This document shows, piece by piece, positions 26,509-36,800 of a stretch of DNA of 41,187 nt; positions within the stretch are counted from its first letter, which is position 1, and each line of letters starts with the position of its first letter. The notes beneath the pieces are model-generated. The model searched no databases. It worked only from the letters and a program-made list of their open reading frames with translations, and was not told the DNA's origin. A program made the translations under genes and the position numbers. The stretch is from Paludibacteraceae bacterium. GTDB lineage: Bacteria; Bacteroidota; Bacteroidia; Bacteroidales; Paludibacteraceae. The stretch covers positions 1 to 41,187 of the forward strand of contig JAKSLB010000030.1 of NCBI GenBank assembly GCA_024401435.1. Direction: 5' to 3'.

Positions 26509-26527
26509 CTTTTAAAATTTTAGAAAC

Positions 26528-27874
26528 ATGGAAAATCAGAATTTGAAATTAAACGAAGAACGTAATACGAAATTTGTTAGTTCTTTTAATAAGAAATTAG
26601 GTCTTAAATCCTTGCTTATTGGTGTGTTCATTTTATTGTTGTTGATTCCTATCAAGATGATAGAAAGTCAGATTGAGAATCGAGAAAATACTGCACGTTA
26701 TGCGATGGATGAAGTTTTCAATCAGTGGAGTAACAAACAATTAATTATGGCTCCGAACATAAGTTATAATGTCACTTCTTATTATAAAGATAAGGATGAT
26801 AAAAAAACTTATTCAACTACAGTAACAAAGCGGGTGCTTCCTAATTCTTTACGAATTAACGGAGAGATTACTTCACAAAAGTTGAAAAGAGGTATATATG
26901 AGATAGTTACGTATAATGCGCCATTGGAAATAACAGGTGATTTCTTGTTTACAAATGAAGAATTACAACAACTCCATGAGGCTACATCCAATATGAAAAT
27001 TAATATTTCATTGTCTGATTTGAAGGGAGTCTCAGAAGAGATTGTATTAACCTTGGATTCTCAGAAATGCACGCTAATTCCTAATGGTGAAGGAATTATC
27101 GAAAGATCAAAAGAGTTTTCTTCTTCGATCAATGTCGAAGAATGGAAAGCTGGAGTTTCGATACCATTTAAGATGGTATTGAATTTGAAAGGTTCTCAGT
27201 CGTTGAAATTTGTTCCGATAGGGAAGGTGACAAGCGTTAATATAACATCCAATTGTCAGACACCAAGTTTCACGGGTGAATTTTTACCGATTAACAGAGA
27301 GGTTAAAGAAGATGGTTTTTCAAGTGAATGGAAGGTTTCATATGTGAATAGATCCTATCCGCAGATGTTTTCAGTGTCAAAAGAATATAAATCATCTTTA
27401 GAAGATTCATCTTTTGGTGTAAATTTGTTATTACCAGTTCAGCATTATCAGAAGTCGTTGCGATGTGTGAAATATGCAGAGTTGTTTGTTGTCCTCACAT
27501 TTGTCATCTTCTTTTTCATTGAAATCATTCAAAAGAAAAAGGTTCATCCGATACAGTATATATTAGTTGGATTGGCATTGACATTGTTTTATTCTTTATT
27601 GTTGTCTATATCAGAACATTTAGGATTCACGCCAGCTTATATGATTTCTTCCGTTATGACCATATTGATGTTGACAGTCTATTCAGCGGCAATTCTCAAA
27701 ATTCGTAAAACGGCCTTTTTTATAGGTGGTGCATTATCCGTTCTTTATATGTATATCTTCATATTGATTGGAATGGAGACGTATGCGTTACTTGCTGGTA
27801 GTTTGGGATTGTTTGTCATATTAGCATTGTTGATGTATATTTCACAACGTGTTGATTGGACTCAGGCGGAGTGA
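26528..27874 (+). CDS. creD: CreD-like inner membrane protein
   Basis: The 448 residues have the CreD layout: an N-terminal transmembrane helix (about 26-43, SLLIGVFILLLLIPIKMIES), a large periplasmic part (about 45-315) beginning QIENRENTARYAMDEVFNQWS, and about five or six helices from residue 318 to 442. CreD is a stress- or colicin-related envelope protein in E. coli, where it is controlled by CreBC. In Bacteroidota it lies instead beside a winged-helix regulator, as here. Biochemical function is unknown. Expression is probably governed by the operator just upstream. Confidence 0.9.
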   Translation: MENQNLKLNEERNTKFVSSFNKKLGLKSLLIGVFILLLLIPIKMIESQIENRENTARYAMDEVFNQWSNKQLIMAPNISYNVTSYYKDKDDKKTYSTTVTKRVLPNSLRINGEITSQKLKRGIYEIVTYNAPLEITGDFLFTNEELQQLHEATSNMKINISLSDLKGVSEEIVLTLDSQKCTLIPNGEGIIERSKEFSSSINVEEWKAGVSIPFKMVLNLKGSQSLKFVPIGKVTSVNITSNCQTPSFTGEFLPINREVKEDGFSSEWKVSYVNRSYPQMFSVSKEYKSSLEDSSFGVNLLLPVQHYQKSLRCVKYAELFVVLTFVIFFFIEIIQKKKVHPIQYILVGLALTLFYSLLLSISEHLGFTPAYMISSVMTILMLTVYSAAILKIRKTAFFIGGALSVLYMYIFILIGMETYALLAGSLGLFVILALLMYISQRVDWTQAE

Positions 27875-27907
27875 CCATTTTCCCCCAATATTTAAATTAA
27901 ACAACGT

Positions 27908-27943
27908 AACAGGATGTGTCGGAAGATGCGTCCTGTTTTTTTT
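27908..27943 (+). terminator. Terminator after creD
   Basis: AACAGGA and TCCTGTT pair (7 bp, 16-base loop) followed by a run of T. Confidence 0.75.
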
Positions 27944-28025
27944 GATGGAAGATTTCTTAGAATGTCATTTGGCAAATGTCAACAAGAAATTCTTCGTTTA
28001 TGATTTCCCATTTGTTCTGAATAAG

Positions 28026-28058
28026 ACAAAAAAAAAGGAAAGTTATAAACTTCCCTTT
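28026..28058 (-). terminator. Terminator of the small winged-helix gene
   Basis: On the minus strand an 11-bp stem with one mismatch and a 3-base loop (stem arms about 28034-28044 and 28048-28058) is followed by a T-run. It ends the gene at 28081-28281. Confidence 0.75.
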
Positions 28059-28080
28059 GGTTTTGTTAGTCAAGTAAAAA

Positions 28081-28281
28081 TTACTTACAACCGAAGAATG
28101 TTTTCTTTTCTTCGTCATGACTATAGATTGCATTTTCTCTAAGCAACCAGCCTATAGCCATATAAAGTTCTTCGTTTTTACCTTCAAGTTCTTTCTTGAT
28201 TTGAGCAAATGTCAACTCACCTTTTTCGTTTAGCAAACGCCAAACTTTTCCTGCGTTTTCTCCAATAGAATGTTGTAACAT
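28081..28281 (-). CDS. Small winged helix-turn-helix protein (DUF2582 family)
   Basis: The 66 residues form one winged-helix domain: IGENAGKVWRLLNEKGELTFAQIKKEL, then LYMAIGWLLRENAIYSHDEEKKTFF. This matches the DUF2582 family of very small Bacteroidota proteins, which lack any effector domain. They are presumed DNA-binding but no target is known. Monocistronic, with a TATATTTG -7 box at 28313-28320 on the minus strand and a good terminator. Confidence 0.88.
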   Translation of the reverse strand: MLQHSIGENAGKVWRLLNEKGELTFAQIKKELEGKNEELYMAIGWLLRENAIYSHDEEKKTFFGCK

Positions 28282-28854
28282 ATCAATATATTATGGTTGT
28301 TAATATTTATTGCAAATATAGGAATTTATTTTTATTAGTCTAAAAATATCCTTGTTTTTTTTATAAAATTGCTAAAAATAATCGTAAAAAAATGTTAATA
28401 TAAAGGTAAAATGATGATATAGTCATATATTTGTTGTTGAGTTTGATTTTTATCTAGTTAAATGAATGTTTCTTTTTGATTCATTTTTTGTTTCTAATCA
28501 ATAATCCTATTTTGTAGTTATGAAAAAGAAAATTAGGAAAAAGGTTATACGTGTTAATGAGAAATAGGGAAGACTTGTATTCGTTAATAAGATGTAAAAA
28601 GCAAGAAGGTTTTTGCAGAAAAATGTTGTTAAATAGTTGAAATCGGGAATTTTTGAATAAATTTGCGTGAATTTAGAAATTCATTTAATGAGATGGGTGC
28701 TTCTGTGTGTTGATTTTTAGTTTCGATGAAGGATTTTGAAGATAGTTTCGGAAAGGCTGAAAATAGTAAGAATGCGCTTGTGAAGAGAGGTATAGAAATA
28801 CCCGAGAATAAATTAGTAAGAAAATTTTGTTTCTAAACTGTAAGTAAAAAGCAA
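28282..28854. other. Long intergenic region between divergent genes
   Basis: This 570-base AT-rich gap holds two promoters facing away from each other. The minus-strand -7 box is at 28313-28320. On the + strand, GTTG (28636-28639), 18 bases, then TAAATTTG (28658-28665) would give the acyltransferase operon a leader of about 180 bases. A 36-codon open frame at 28726-28836 (starting MKDFEDSFGKAEN) and a 15-codon one near 28520 are present; neither has family support and both may be chance. Confidence 0.5.
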
Positions 28855-30411
28855 ATGAAAGCACAACATACGTTGATTTTTCTTTGTGGCGTTCTGTTGA
28901 TCTTGATAGGAATGTGCATTTTTTATCCAGAAGATGGAATTACAATAGGAGAAAAAACATTTCGATTCCCTTCGTTGACGGAGGCAATGACGAAAGGATA
29001 TCAAGATAAGGAGTCGGCAGAAGAGAAGTTAAAACGTGCAGAGGAAGAGTTGCGTTTGAAAATTGAACAAGACTCTTTGAATCGAGTATACGAAGCTGAA
29101 TTGGCAGATTCTATTGCCTATACTGATACATTAAAATCTTATCAAAAATTACTTTTCGAGACGACGGCTAAGATTGATTATCCCAATAATGATCCTTCCG
29201 TTTTATATTCCTTTTTTGATTGCTTAGACAAATGTGCACAAGGTAAGGAGTCGATCCATATCCTTCATTATGGTGATTCTCAAATTGAACAAGATCGTAT
29301 AACAGCATATATTCGTGAAGAATTGCAAAATAAGTTTGGTGGTTGGGGACCAGGTTTGGTACCTGCCATTCAACCTATACCTTCTATGTCTGTTGCTCAG
29401 TCGGCATCAGATAGTATTCCACGTTATATTGCAGATGGTACGTTAAGACAAAAATTAGACGGCGATCATTATGGAGTGTTGGCTCAAATGGCGCAAATGA
29501 ATGGTCGCTTGAGTTTGAATCTATCTTCTAGAAATTGGAAAAAGACCTTTCCTCATGCAAAGAAATTTTCAAAAATCTCTTTGTTAGTGGGTAATACAGA
29601 TGAAGGTTTTTCTGCTACATTGGTTGCTAATGGAAAAGACTCTGTCCAGACCATTAAGAAAGAGGTGTTAGGTATGACTAAATTAACGTGGCAGTTAAAT
29701 TCTCCCGTATCTTCTATCTCTTTAAAATTATCAGGAAAAGCTGAATTGTATGGTGTATCAATGGATTCGAAAAGTGGTGTGTTTGTGGATAATATTCCTC
29801 TTAGAGGGTCGTCTGGTACATTCTTCACCAAAATTTCCTCTCATTTGCTTTCCGAATCTATGAGCAAAATGAATGTGAAACTAGTCTTAATGGAGTTTGG
29901 TGGAAATGCTACTCCATATTTGAGAGATAGTACAAGTATATCTAATTTTAAGAATAGCATTGGTCGTCAGATTGCATATGTTAAGAAATTGAATCCGAAA
30001 GCCAATATAATCTTTATTGGTCCTGCCGATATGAATACAATGGTGGATGGTAAGTTGCAATCTTATCCTAAGTTAGAAACAATCATAGATTCTTTAAGAA
30101 GTGTTGCATTGGCGAATGGAGCCATGTTCTGGAATATGTATGATGTAATGGGTGGTAAAAACTCAATGCAAAAATGGGTAAGTCATAGTCCTGCTTGGGC
30201 AACCACAGATTATATTCATTTTACGGAAAAGGGTGCTAGTCGAATTGCTGAGGTGTTTATGCAATCGTTAAATAATAGTTATGACTATTATCAGTTCTTG
30301 AAACGAAATGATAAATGGAGTAAGATAAACTCCAAGACGGAAAATAAGTCAAAGACTAAGACAAAAAAACATTCTAAAAAAAGTACTAGTCAGAAAGCAA
30401 AGACTAAATGA
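28855..30411 (+). CDS. SGNH/GDSL-family envelope esterase or acetyltransferase, first of pair
   Basis: The 518-residue protein is anchored by an N-terminal helix (about 5-24). A charged helical stretch (about 45-95) follows, then an SGNH hydrolase fold with nucleophile motif HYGDSQIEQD (about residue 141), the Asn-containing block EFGGNATPYL and the C-terminal DYIHFTEKG (Asp/His of the triad). A lysine-rich tail of about 28 residues ends the protein. With the next two genes it makes a surface O-acyl transfer system in which SGNH proteins receive acetyl groups from the MBOAT partner or remove them. Target polymer (peptidoglycan, capsule or other glycan) is not visible. 17 bases from the next gene. 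Confidence 0.8.
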   Translation: MKAQHTLIFLCGVLLILIGMCIFYPEDGITIGEKTFRFPSLTEAMTKGYQDKESAEEKLKRAEEELRLKIEQDSLNRVYEAELADSIAYTDTLKSYQKLLFETTAKIDYPNNDPSVLYSFFDCLDKCAQGKESIHILHYGDSQIEQDRITAYIREELQNKFGGWGPGLVPAIQPIPSMSVAQSASDSIPRYIADGTLRQKLDGDHYGVLAQMAQMNGRLSLNLSSRNWKKTFPHAKKFSKISLLVGNTDEGFSATLVANGKDSVQTIKKEVLGMTKLTWQLNSPVSSISLKLSGKAELYGVSMDSKSGVFVDNIPLRGSSGTFFTKISSHLLSESMSKMNVKLVLMEFGGNATPYLRDSTSISNFKNSIGRQIAYVKKLNPKANIIFIGPADMNTMVDGKLQSYPKLETIIDSLRSVALANGAMFWNMYDVMGGKNSMQKWVSHSPAWATTDYIHFTEKGASRIAEVFMQSLNNSYDYYQFLKRNDKWSKINSKTENKSKTKTKKHSKKSTSQKAKTK

Positions 30412-30428
30412 TGGTGGAGATTTGAGCG

Positions 30429-31685
30429 ATGAAACGTAAATGTTTGTTTATATTATTTCTTTTCTTTGAAATTGTAAATCTTCAAGCGAAGGGGTTTCTT
30501 GTAAAAGATTCCGCCGCGTATTATGATTTTATAGTTGATTCATTGAAATATATTCAATATCCTGATTCAATTAATCATCATAGGAGAGATCTCTTTTTTG
30601 ATAAATTGGACTCTATTGTTTTATGTAGACAAGGGAAAATCAATATTCTGCATATTGGTGGGTCTCATGTTCAAGCGGATTTCTTTTCACATACGGTTAG
30701 ATGCCATTTGGATTCTATCAATGATGACTTTTTCCCTTCAAGAGGAGTGATTTTTCCTTATAAGGTGGCAAAAACAAACAACCCGACTAATTATAAGGTG
30801 ACTTCAAAAGGAACTTGGGTTACCTCTAAAAATGTGAAAAAGGAACGTATGGCGCAATTGGGTATGACGGGTATAGCGGTAACAACCACTGATCCTAACG
30901 CAGAAATTTCAGTTAAGATGGATGTGGATACAACATATCGTTGGAATTTTACGAGAATCTGTTTGTTAGGCTATTCTGATTCTCTTTGCATACCTTATAT
31001 GGTAGATACAGATAGTACGTATGTCTATCCAACGTACGATGAGTGTACTGAATCATATATGTTCCAGTTTAACGGTCCTCGCGACTCATTCGTATTGCGA
31101 TTTAAACAATTGGATTCATCTCCTCATCCTTTTACCGTTTGTGGTTTTATAACTGAAAATGATGAGAATGGCATTGTTTATCATTCTATCGGGGTGAATG
31201 GGGCTTCTGTTCCGTCGTATTTGTCATGTGAGAATTTTCAACGTGATTTAAATCTAATCAAACCAGATATGGTTATATTTGGTATTGGTATCAATGATGC
31301 TGTACCTCAGAATTTTTCAGAAGAGAGATTTATTGCTCGATATGACTCTTTGATAGGAGAAATAGAGAAGATAAATCCTAATTGCTTTTTCATATTTGTG
31401 ACGAATAATGATTCGTATAGAAAGGTTCGTCAGAATAAACGTGTTTCTTATGTTGTTAATCGTAATGGGTTAAAAGCAGAACATGCCTTTTATACTTTAG
31501 CAAAAAAGTATGAAGGAGGTTATTGGAATTTGTTCGGATGGATGGGTGGATTGGAATCAATGCGCCAATGGGAAATAAATGGATTAGCACAGAAAGATAA
31601 AATTCATTTTACCAAAAAAGGTTATAAACTAATCGGAGATGTGTTTTATAATGCTCTGATTTTATCTTATTTAGAAAAAGAATAG
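30429..31685 (+). CDS. SGNH/GDSL-family periplasmic protein, second of pair
   Basis: The 418 residues begin with a signal peptide (about 1-20, ending QAKG). The SGNH motifs are HIGGSHVQAD (nucleophile Ser in GGSH), FGIGINDA (the Asn block), and DKIHFTKKG (Asp and His). It is related to the preceding protein but has GGSH in place of GDSQ and lacks the charged region and Lys tail. The start lies 17 bases after the first gene and the stop three bases before the MBOAT gene, so one operon is clear. Confidence 0.82.
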   Translation: MKRKCLFILFLFFEIVNLQAKGFLVKDSAAYYDFIVDSLKYIQYPDSINHHRRDLFFDKLDSIVLCRQGKINILHIGGSHVQADFFSHTVRCHLDSINDDFFPSRGVIFPYKVAKTNNPTNYKVTSKGTWVTSKNVKKERMAQLGMTGIAVTTTDPNAEISVKMDVDTTYRWNFTRICLLGYSDSLCIPYMVDTDSTYVYPTYDECTESYMFQFNGPRDSFVLRFKQLDSSPHPFTVCGFITENDENGIVYHSIGVNGASVPSYLSCENFQRDLNLIKPDMVIFGIGINDAVPQNFSEERFIARYDSLIGEIEKINPNCFFIFVTNNDSYRKVRQNKRVSYVVNRNGLKAEHAFYTLAKKYEGGYWNLFGWMGGLESMRQWEINGLAQKDKIHFTKKGYKLIGDVFYNALILSYLEKE

Positions 31686-31688
31686 CTT

Positions 31689-33545
31689 ATGTTGGATACA
31701 TTTATAAATTTCATATGTGATACGTTCTCGTTTGATCCACAATCACCGTTGCTCTTTACGCAACTCTATTTCTGGATCTTTTTCTTGGCGGTCTTTGCTG
31801 TGTTCAGTAGAATACATAGCAAGGTATTGATGCGTAACACCTTTTTATTTTTCGTTAGTGTCTTTTTCTATTATAAAACAAGTGGTTGGTTTACGCTTAT
31901 CCTTGTTTTTGCCACTATTTTCAACTTCTTTGATGGTGCACTCATCTATCGAGCCAAGAAAGATGGGGGAAAGTTGGCATGGTTGATTTTAGGTTTGATT
32001 GTTAATTTGATGACACTATGCTATTTTAAGTATTCTTATTTCTTCGCAGATATGATTAAAGACCTTTTTGGTATTGAAATAAAGGTGTTTAATGCATTTG
32101 CAATGATTGGTAATCGTATAGCAGGACGACCAGCCTTTACGGTAGATCAGATATTGTTGCCTGTAGGTATTTCATTCTATACTTTCCAGTGTATTAGTTA
32201 CTTGATGGATATTTTTAGAAATAGAGTGGAACCCGTGAAAAATGTTCTGAACTTTGGTTTCTATGTTACATTCTTCCCTCAGTTGGTTGCTGGTCCGATT
32301 GTTCGTGCAAGTGATTTTATTCCTCAGATTTATAAAAAATATTTCTTGTCTCGTCGTCAGTTCGGAATCGCTATGTTCTGGATTCTCAATGGTTTGGCTA
32401 AGAAAATAATTTTGAGTGATTATATTGCTGTTAATTTTATCGATCGCGTTTTTGATAATCCAACCATGTATACTGGATTTGAAAATCTGGTAGCTTTGTT
32501 TGGTTACTCACTTCAGGTATATGCCGATTTCTCTGGTTATACGGATATCGCTATTGGTGTGGCAATGTTGATGGGCTTTTATTTACCGAAGAACTTTAAT
32601 TCACCTTACAAGGCAACGAATCCAGGAGGATTTTGGAAACGTTGGCATATCTCATTGTCTAAATGGTTGCAGGATTACCTGTATATTCCATTAGGAGGAA
32701 ATCGTACAGCCTCTTTTGGTACTTATGCTTGTATCTTAACAATATCATTGGTCGGTACGATTCTTTCTGGTAGTATTTGGGTCGCTATTATTGTAATTAC
32801 CATCGCTTTGATTGTGACAATCAATTGTTATAAATATCCAGAGAAGAAAAAGAATTTAACTTCTAATATGAACCGCTTGAATACAATGTTGTTGGGTGGT
32901 TTGTGGCATGGAGCCAGTTGGAATTTTATGATTTGGGGTGGTTTGAATGGATTGGGTATGATAGTTTACCGTTTTTGGAAAGATTGGGATGTCTTTGCTC
33001 GTACGGCCATTATTATGGCGTTGACTATCTTGATGTTGGCAGTTGCCTGTTGGTTCCCAGCACCAATTTGGAATATCGCTTTTGTATGGTGTCTCATCAT
33101 CTTCATTGGTACATTCATACGTTTGATATATGCTTATTTTGAAGGAACGTATGAGTTTAAATTCTTGCAGACCTGTTGGGCTGTCTTTCAGACTTTTGTG
33201 TTTATCACGTGGACACGTTTGTTCTTCCGCGCAGGCTCTAATTTGGATCCTGCAGAAGCAAATGAAAAAGCATGGGATACTGCTAAAAACATGGTAAATC
33301 AGATTGGTGGACATTGGGATGTCTCTCTGATTCCTCAAATCTGTGCTGGCTATAAGAGTGTCTTTATCTTGATTGTTTTAGGTATGCTGATTCATTGGAT
33401 TCCTGAGAATATAAAGCGTAGATATCGATTTACATTTGCGGCTCTACCATTGCCTGTTATGGCTGTATTTGTTGCAATTTTTGTATTTGTCATTTACCAG
33501 TTTATCACAGCTGATTTACAGAAATTCATTTATTTCCAATTCTAA
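31689..33545 (+). CDS. MBOAT-family membrane O-acyltransferase (AlgI-like)
   Basis: This 618-residue polytopic protein carries AlgI/DltB-like MBOAT signatures: LPVGISFYTFQCISYLMDIFRN, QLVAGPIVRASDF, YADFSGYTDIAIGVA, FNSPYKATNPGGFWKRWHISLSKWL, YIPLGGNR, and the catalytic His in GGLWHGASWNF. It would move acyl (probably acetyl) groups across the inner membrane to the SGNH partners. It is longer than typical AlgI (about 480-520), with an extra hydrophobic segment after GGNR (about 345-375) and added C-terminal helices. Last gene of the three-gene operon. Confidence 0.93.
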   Translation: MLDTFINFICDTFSFDPQSPLLFTQLYFWIFFLAVFAVFSRIHSKVLMRNTFLFFVSVFFYYKTSGWFTLILVFATIFNFFDGALIYRAKKDGGKLAWLILGLIVNLMTLCYFKYSYFFADMIKDLFGIEIKVFNAFAMIGNRIAGRPAFTVDQILLPVGISFYTFQCISYLMDIFRNRVEPVKNVLNFGFYVTFFPQLVAGPIVRASDFIPQIYKKYFLSRRQFGIAMFWILNGLAKKIILSDYIAVNFIDRVFDNPTMYTGFENLVALFGYSLQVYADFSGYTDIAIGVAMLMGFYLPKNFNSPYKATNPGGFWKRWHISLSKWLQDYLYIPLGGNRTASFGTYACILTISLVGTILSGSIWVAIIVITIALIVTINCYKYPEKKKNLTSNMNRLNTMLLGGLWHGASWNFMIWGGLNGLGMIVYRFWKDWDVFARTAIIMALTILMLAVACWFPAPIWNIAFVWCLIIFIGTFIRLIYAYFEGTYEFKFLQTCWAVFQTFVFITWTRLFFRAGSNLDPAEANEKAWDTAKNMVNQIGGHWDVSLIPQICAGYKSVFILIVLGMLIHWIPENIKRRYRFTFAALPLPVMAVFVAIFVFVIYQFITADLQKFIYFQF

Positions 33546-33742
33546 AATGAATTAATGTATGATTCTTCTCTGTTGTACATTCTTGTACCCTGGAGAGGTT
33601 TCATATCGGTAGAATAATGGATTTGTTTCCTTTTAAATGCGTGTAATTCCGTACATGTTAAATTCAAAGGGCGAAAATGGAGGGAAGAGAGAAAAAAAGG
33701 AGTCATCACGACAATCCATTCTCATGTTCGTACGCCGGTGTA

Positions 33743-33785
33743 GGGGCGAATTGCATTCGCCCAAAAAACGAATTGCATTCGCCCA
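33743..33785. repeat. Dispersed GC-rich palindromic repeat, one full and one partial copy
   Basis: GGGCGAATTGCATTCGCCC (33744-33762) is a perfect palindromic hairpin, and a second partial copy (CGAATTGCATTCGCCC) follows after six bases. It lies in the 324-base gap 33546-33869, which otherwise holds only the terminator at its right end. From memory, this motif is widespread in bacterial intergenic regions as a REP-like element. Confidence 0.65.
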
Positions 33786-33810
33786 AAAGATGAAAAGTTT
33801 TACGGACACC

Positions 33811-33850
33811 AATAAAAAAAACTCTGCAAAATGAATTGCAGAGTTTTTTG
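33811..33850. terminator. Bidirectional terminator
   Basis: ACTCTGCA and TGCAGAGT form an 8-bp stem with an 8-base loop, with an A-run before and a T-run after. It ends the minus-strand CotH-family gene and could also end the acyltransferase operon. Confidence 0.85.
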
Positions 33851-33869
33851 ATGAAAAACGTTACAAAGA

Positions 33870-36800
33870 TTACTTCTTAATAATCTTTGTTGAATATTTA
33901 CTATTATTAATGGTTAGGTTCAATGCATATAAATCAGTAGGAAGGTTTCCAACAAAGATACTGCTTCCGTTTGTTACATATTCGTTGATCAAAATTCTAC
34001 CACTTAAATCTGCAATAGTGACAAGAGCTTTATCAGCATCGAATGAGAACCACAAGTAATCCTCTGCTGGGTTAGGGTATACGTGGGTTACTTGAACATC
34101 ATTAGCAATAATTTCAAGATCGTTTGTAGATGAAGAAACAGGTGCATAAGCATTTACTTTTGCGAAAGTAGGAATGCTGGTTACAGTCCACGAACCATTA
34201 CCTGAATAAGAGAATCTACTGTAAGATTGTCCGTTCTTATGAGGAATGTAGGCGATGGAATCGATCACTTGAATAGTGTTATTCACCATTTGAGACAAGC
34301 AAACGGTTTGACTCTTCTTTTTATTTAGTTTGAAATTTGTATGAAGAGGACCTTGGGTGGTTGAATCAGCATCTGCCCAAATAACAAGGTATCCTTTAGC
34401 AGGAACGGTTGTTACTTTAGAGTTTCCTGTAGGTATTTTATATCTTGTAAGATTGTCTCTTTGGTCACTGATATACATACCAGCTAAATCAACGGCTTCT
34501 GTACCATCGTTATAAATTTCAATCCAGTCATTTTCTTCTCTGTATTCGTCAACGTATTGTTTGTTAGCAGCACAAACTTCATTGATGTACAACTTAACAT
34601 CTGATGGATTCCAATAGTTGTCTTTTTCGTATACGGCACGGATGGTCAAGTTGTTATTGACTGTTGTCGTATATTCAGCATTGTTAGAAGAATTTATCAC
34701 AGAAACACCTGTGTTTTCATCCAACAGTGATAAGTCGAATAGAAGAGAACCTGAGTTCTTGGCGTTGTGAAGTTCCACAGCAATTACGTTGGTACCACTT
34801 GTGAAGTTGGATCTTGGAATTTCGAAGTTGAGCGTAGCATAGGAGTCCATTTCATAAATGGCTTTCATGGTATCATTGACCATGTTTGGCATATTATATC
34901 TGTAGACTTCTTTACCATTGACATAGATGATAGCACCATCATTGAGATGAACTGTGCATTGTAAGTTTGTAGCAAGAGAGTTCACTTGGCTGATAGTGAA
35001 AGTTTTTCTTAGATAGGTAGTCGTATTGGCAGAAGAACCGAAGAACATGCCACCGCCGGTCCAGTCACCCATACCACCGCCAGTCCAGTCACCCATACCA
35101 CCGCCAGTCCAATCACCCATACCTCCGCCAGTCCAACCGCCTGGATTGATACCTGTATTACCTTGACCAGGTGTTTGATTTCCTCCAGGAGTTCCAGGGT
35201 TTGTACCAGGATTAGTTCCAGGGTTCGTGCCAGGATTTTCTTGTTGATTGTTATTGGTTGAGGTAAATGTAGTTTTTAATAAGTTATTACCTAAACCGAT
35301 ACCAAGGGGAGCTGTACCAGAAAGCCAATCGTTATCATTGAAAGAAACTTCTTTCCAAGAATAGTCGGCAGCGTCTGTTTGGTACAAATATTTCCAAGTA
35401 TCATTTTTTTGAATTAGGTAATTTTCACTGCAAACTTCCCATTTGCTGAATTTATATCCTGCAGGAGCTTCTGCTTTGACAGTGATGGCAGAACCAGTGA
35501 AATATTTACTTCTAAAATTACTCTTCTTGATGGTTTCCAATCCGTTCAAGGTATACATGCCACCATTTAGATTTGAATAGATATGAAGATCAACAGGACT
35601 TCCTAATTTCAAGGAGTCGGCAACATGTTTAAAGACGAAAGCTTCACGAGCAGTAAGGAAATTACGAACTTTTTCAGCTTCTTCTTGCCAAGATGATTTT
35701 TCGTTTAATCTTTTGGATGTTAAGAAGTTGAAGAAATAATCAGCTTCGTCACTTAATATGTTCTTCATACTATCCAATACAAACGATACATGTTCAGATT
35801 CAAAGGTGGTACCTGCGTGAGCCACGAATTTTGTCATCAAACGTTTTTTGATTTCATCGTTTTTGATAAACTGAGGGAAGAACTTGCATTTAGCTGAATA
35901 GACAAATCCGTTTGTACTTAAATAGTCTTGGTACAAAGATGTGGAGTAGTCTGTGTCGTATAGAATCCATCTCCATTTACCATCAGATGTGCGGTGCCAT
36001 GCTTTGATGTTACCTTCAGACCAGTCTTCGTTACAGATGTAAATTTCAGTCATGAAATAGTTGAGACATTCGTTTACATCAATTGTTTTGTCAATCTGAT
36101 CGAATACACCAGCTGCATTCATATTTGAATTTTTAGTCAGGTTTAGAACAGCTTGATAGTCATCGCATTCGGTAGCTCTGGCAGAGGTCTCTTCGATACA
36201 AATTTCCTCTTCGTCTAATCCGTAGTTAGAGTATACAAAGTCTTTGTTTGTCCTCTCTCTGATACCGAGCATACCATAATATTCGCCATTCATAAATATA
36301 ACAGCAGGTTCGTAAGCTTGGTGGTCGATATCCATTGCGGTTGCCACTAATGATTGTAGGTAACCGTCGCGGAACAACATTCTACCGAAATCGTTTCCTG
36401 AGTTACGTAGTACGAAACTTTTCCATTTTAAGTTTGGCTTTTCTTTGAATATAGCATAGTCGAGTTTGTTATTGCCATATATTTTGTTAGCCTTTACTTT
36501 AATGGATTTTATCGATTTTGTACGAGAGCAAGCTCCGAACACACCAATTTTTACCTCTTGATTGATTTGAGATGTTTTGTTTTCGTCGAACAACTCAATG
36601 TTACAAGGTCTGTCCCAATCGTTCATATAGTTTGCGGTTCTATCCATTGATCCGCATTTAGAGGGAACCGTGCTACCATTTCTACCGATTACGAATGCAC
36701 CTAATTCATCACCATATACATAATCTCTATCTGTTACCAAAGAGATAACTTTTGTAGAGGTAGGTATGTTGTTACCATTGTTAATAAAGTAAGTAGCAGT

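Noticed and set aside
32856-33338. 160-codon minus-strand frame
   Set aside because: It is antisense to the MBOAT gene, whose catalytic motifs are on the + strand; the antisense protein has no recognisable features.
35051-35146. Possible CRISPR-like array
   Set aside because: The repeats are directly adjacent with no spacers, and are in-frame coding repeats in the CotH-family gene.
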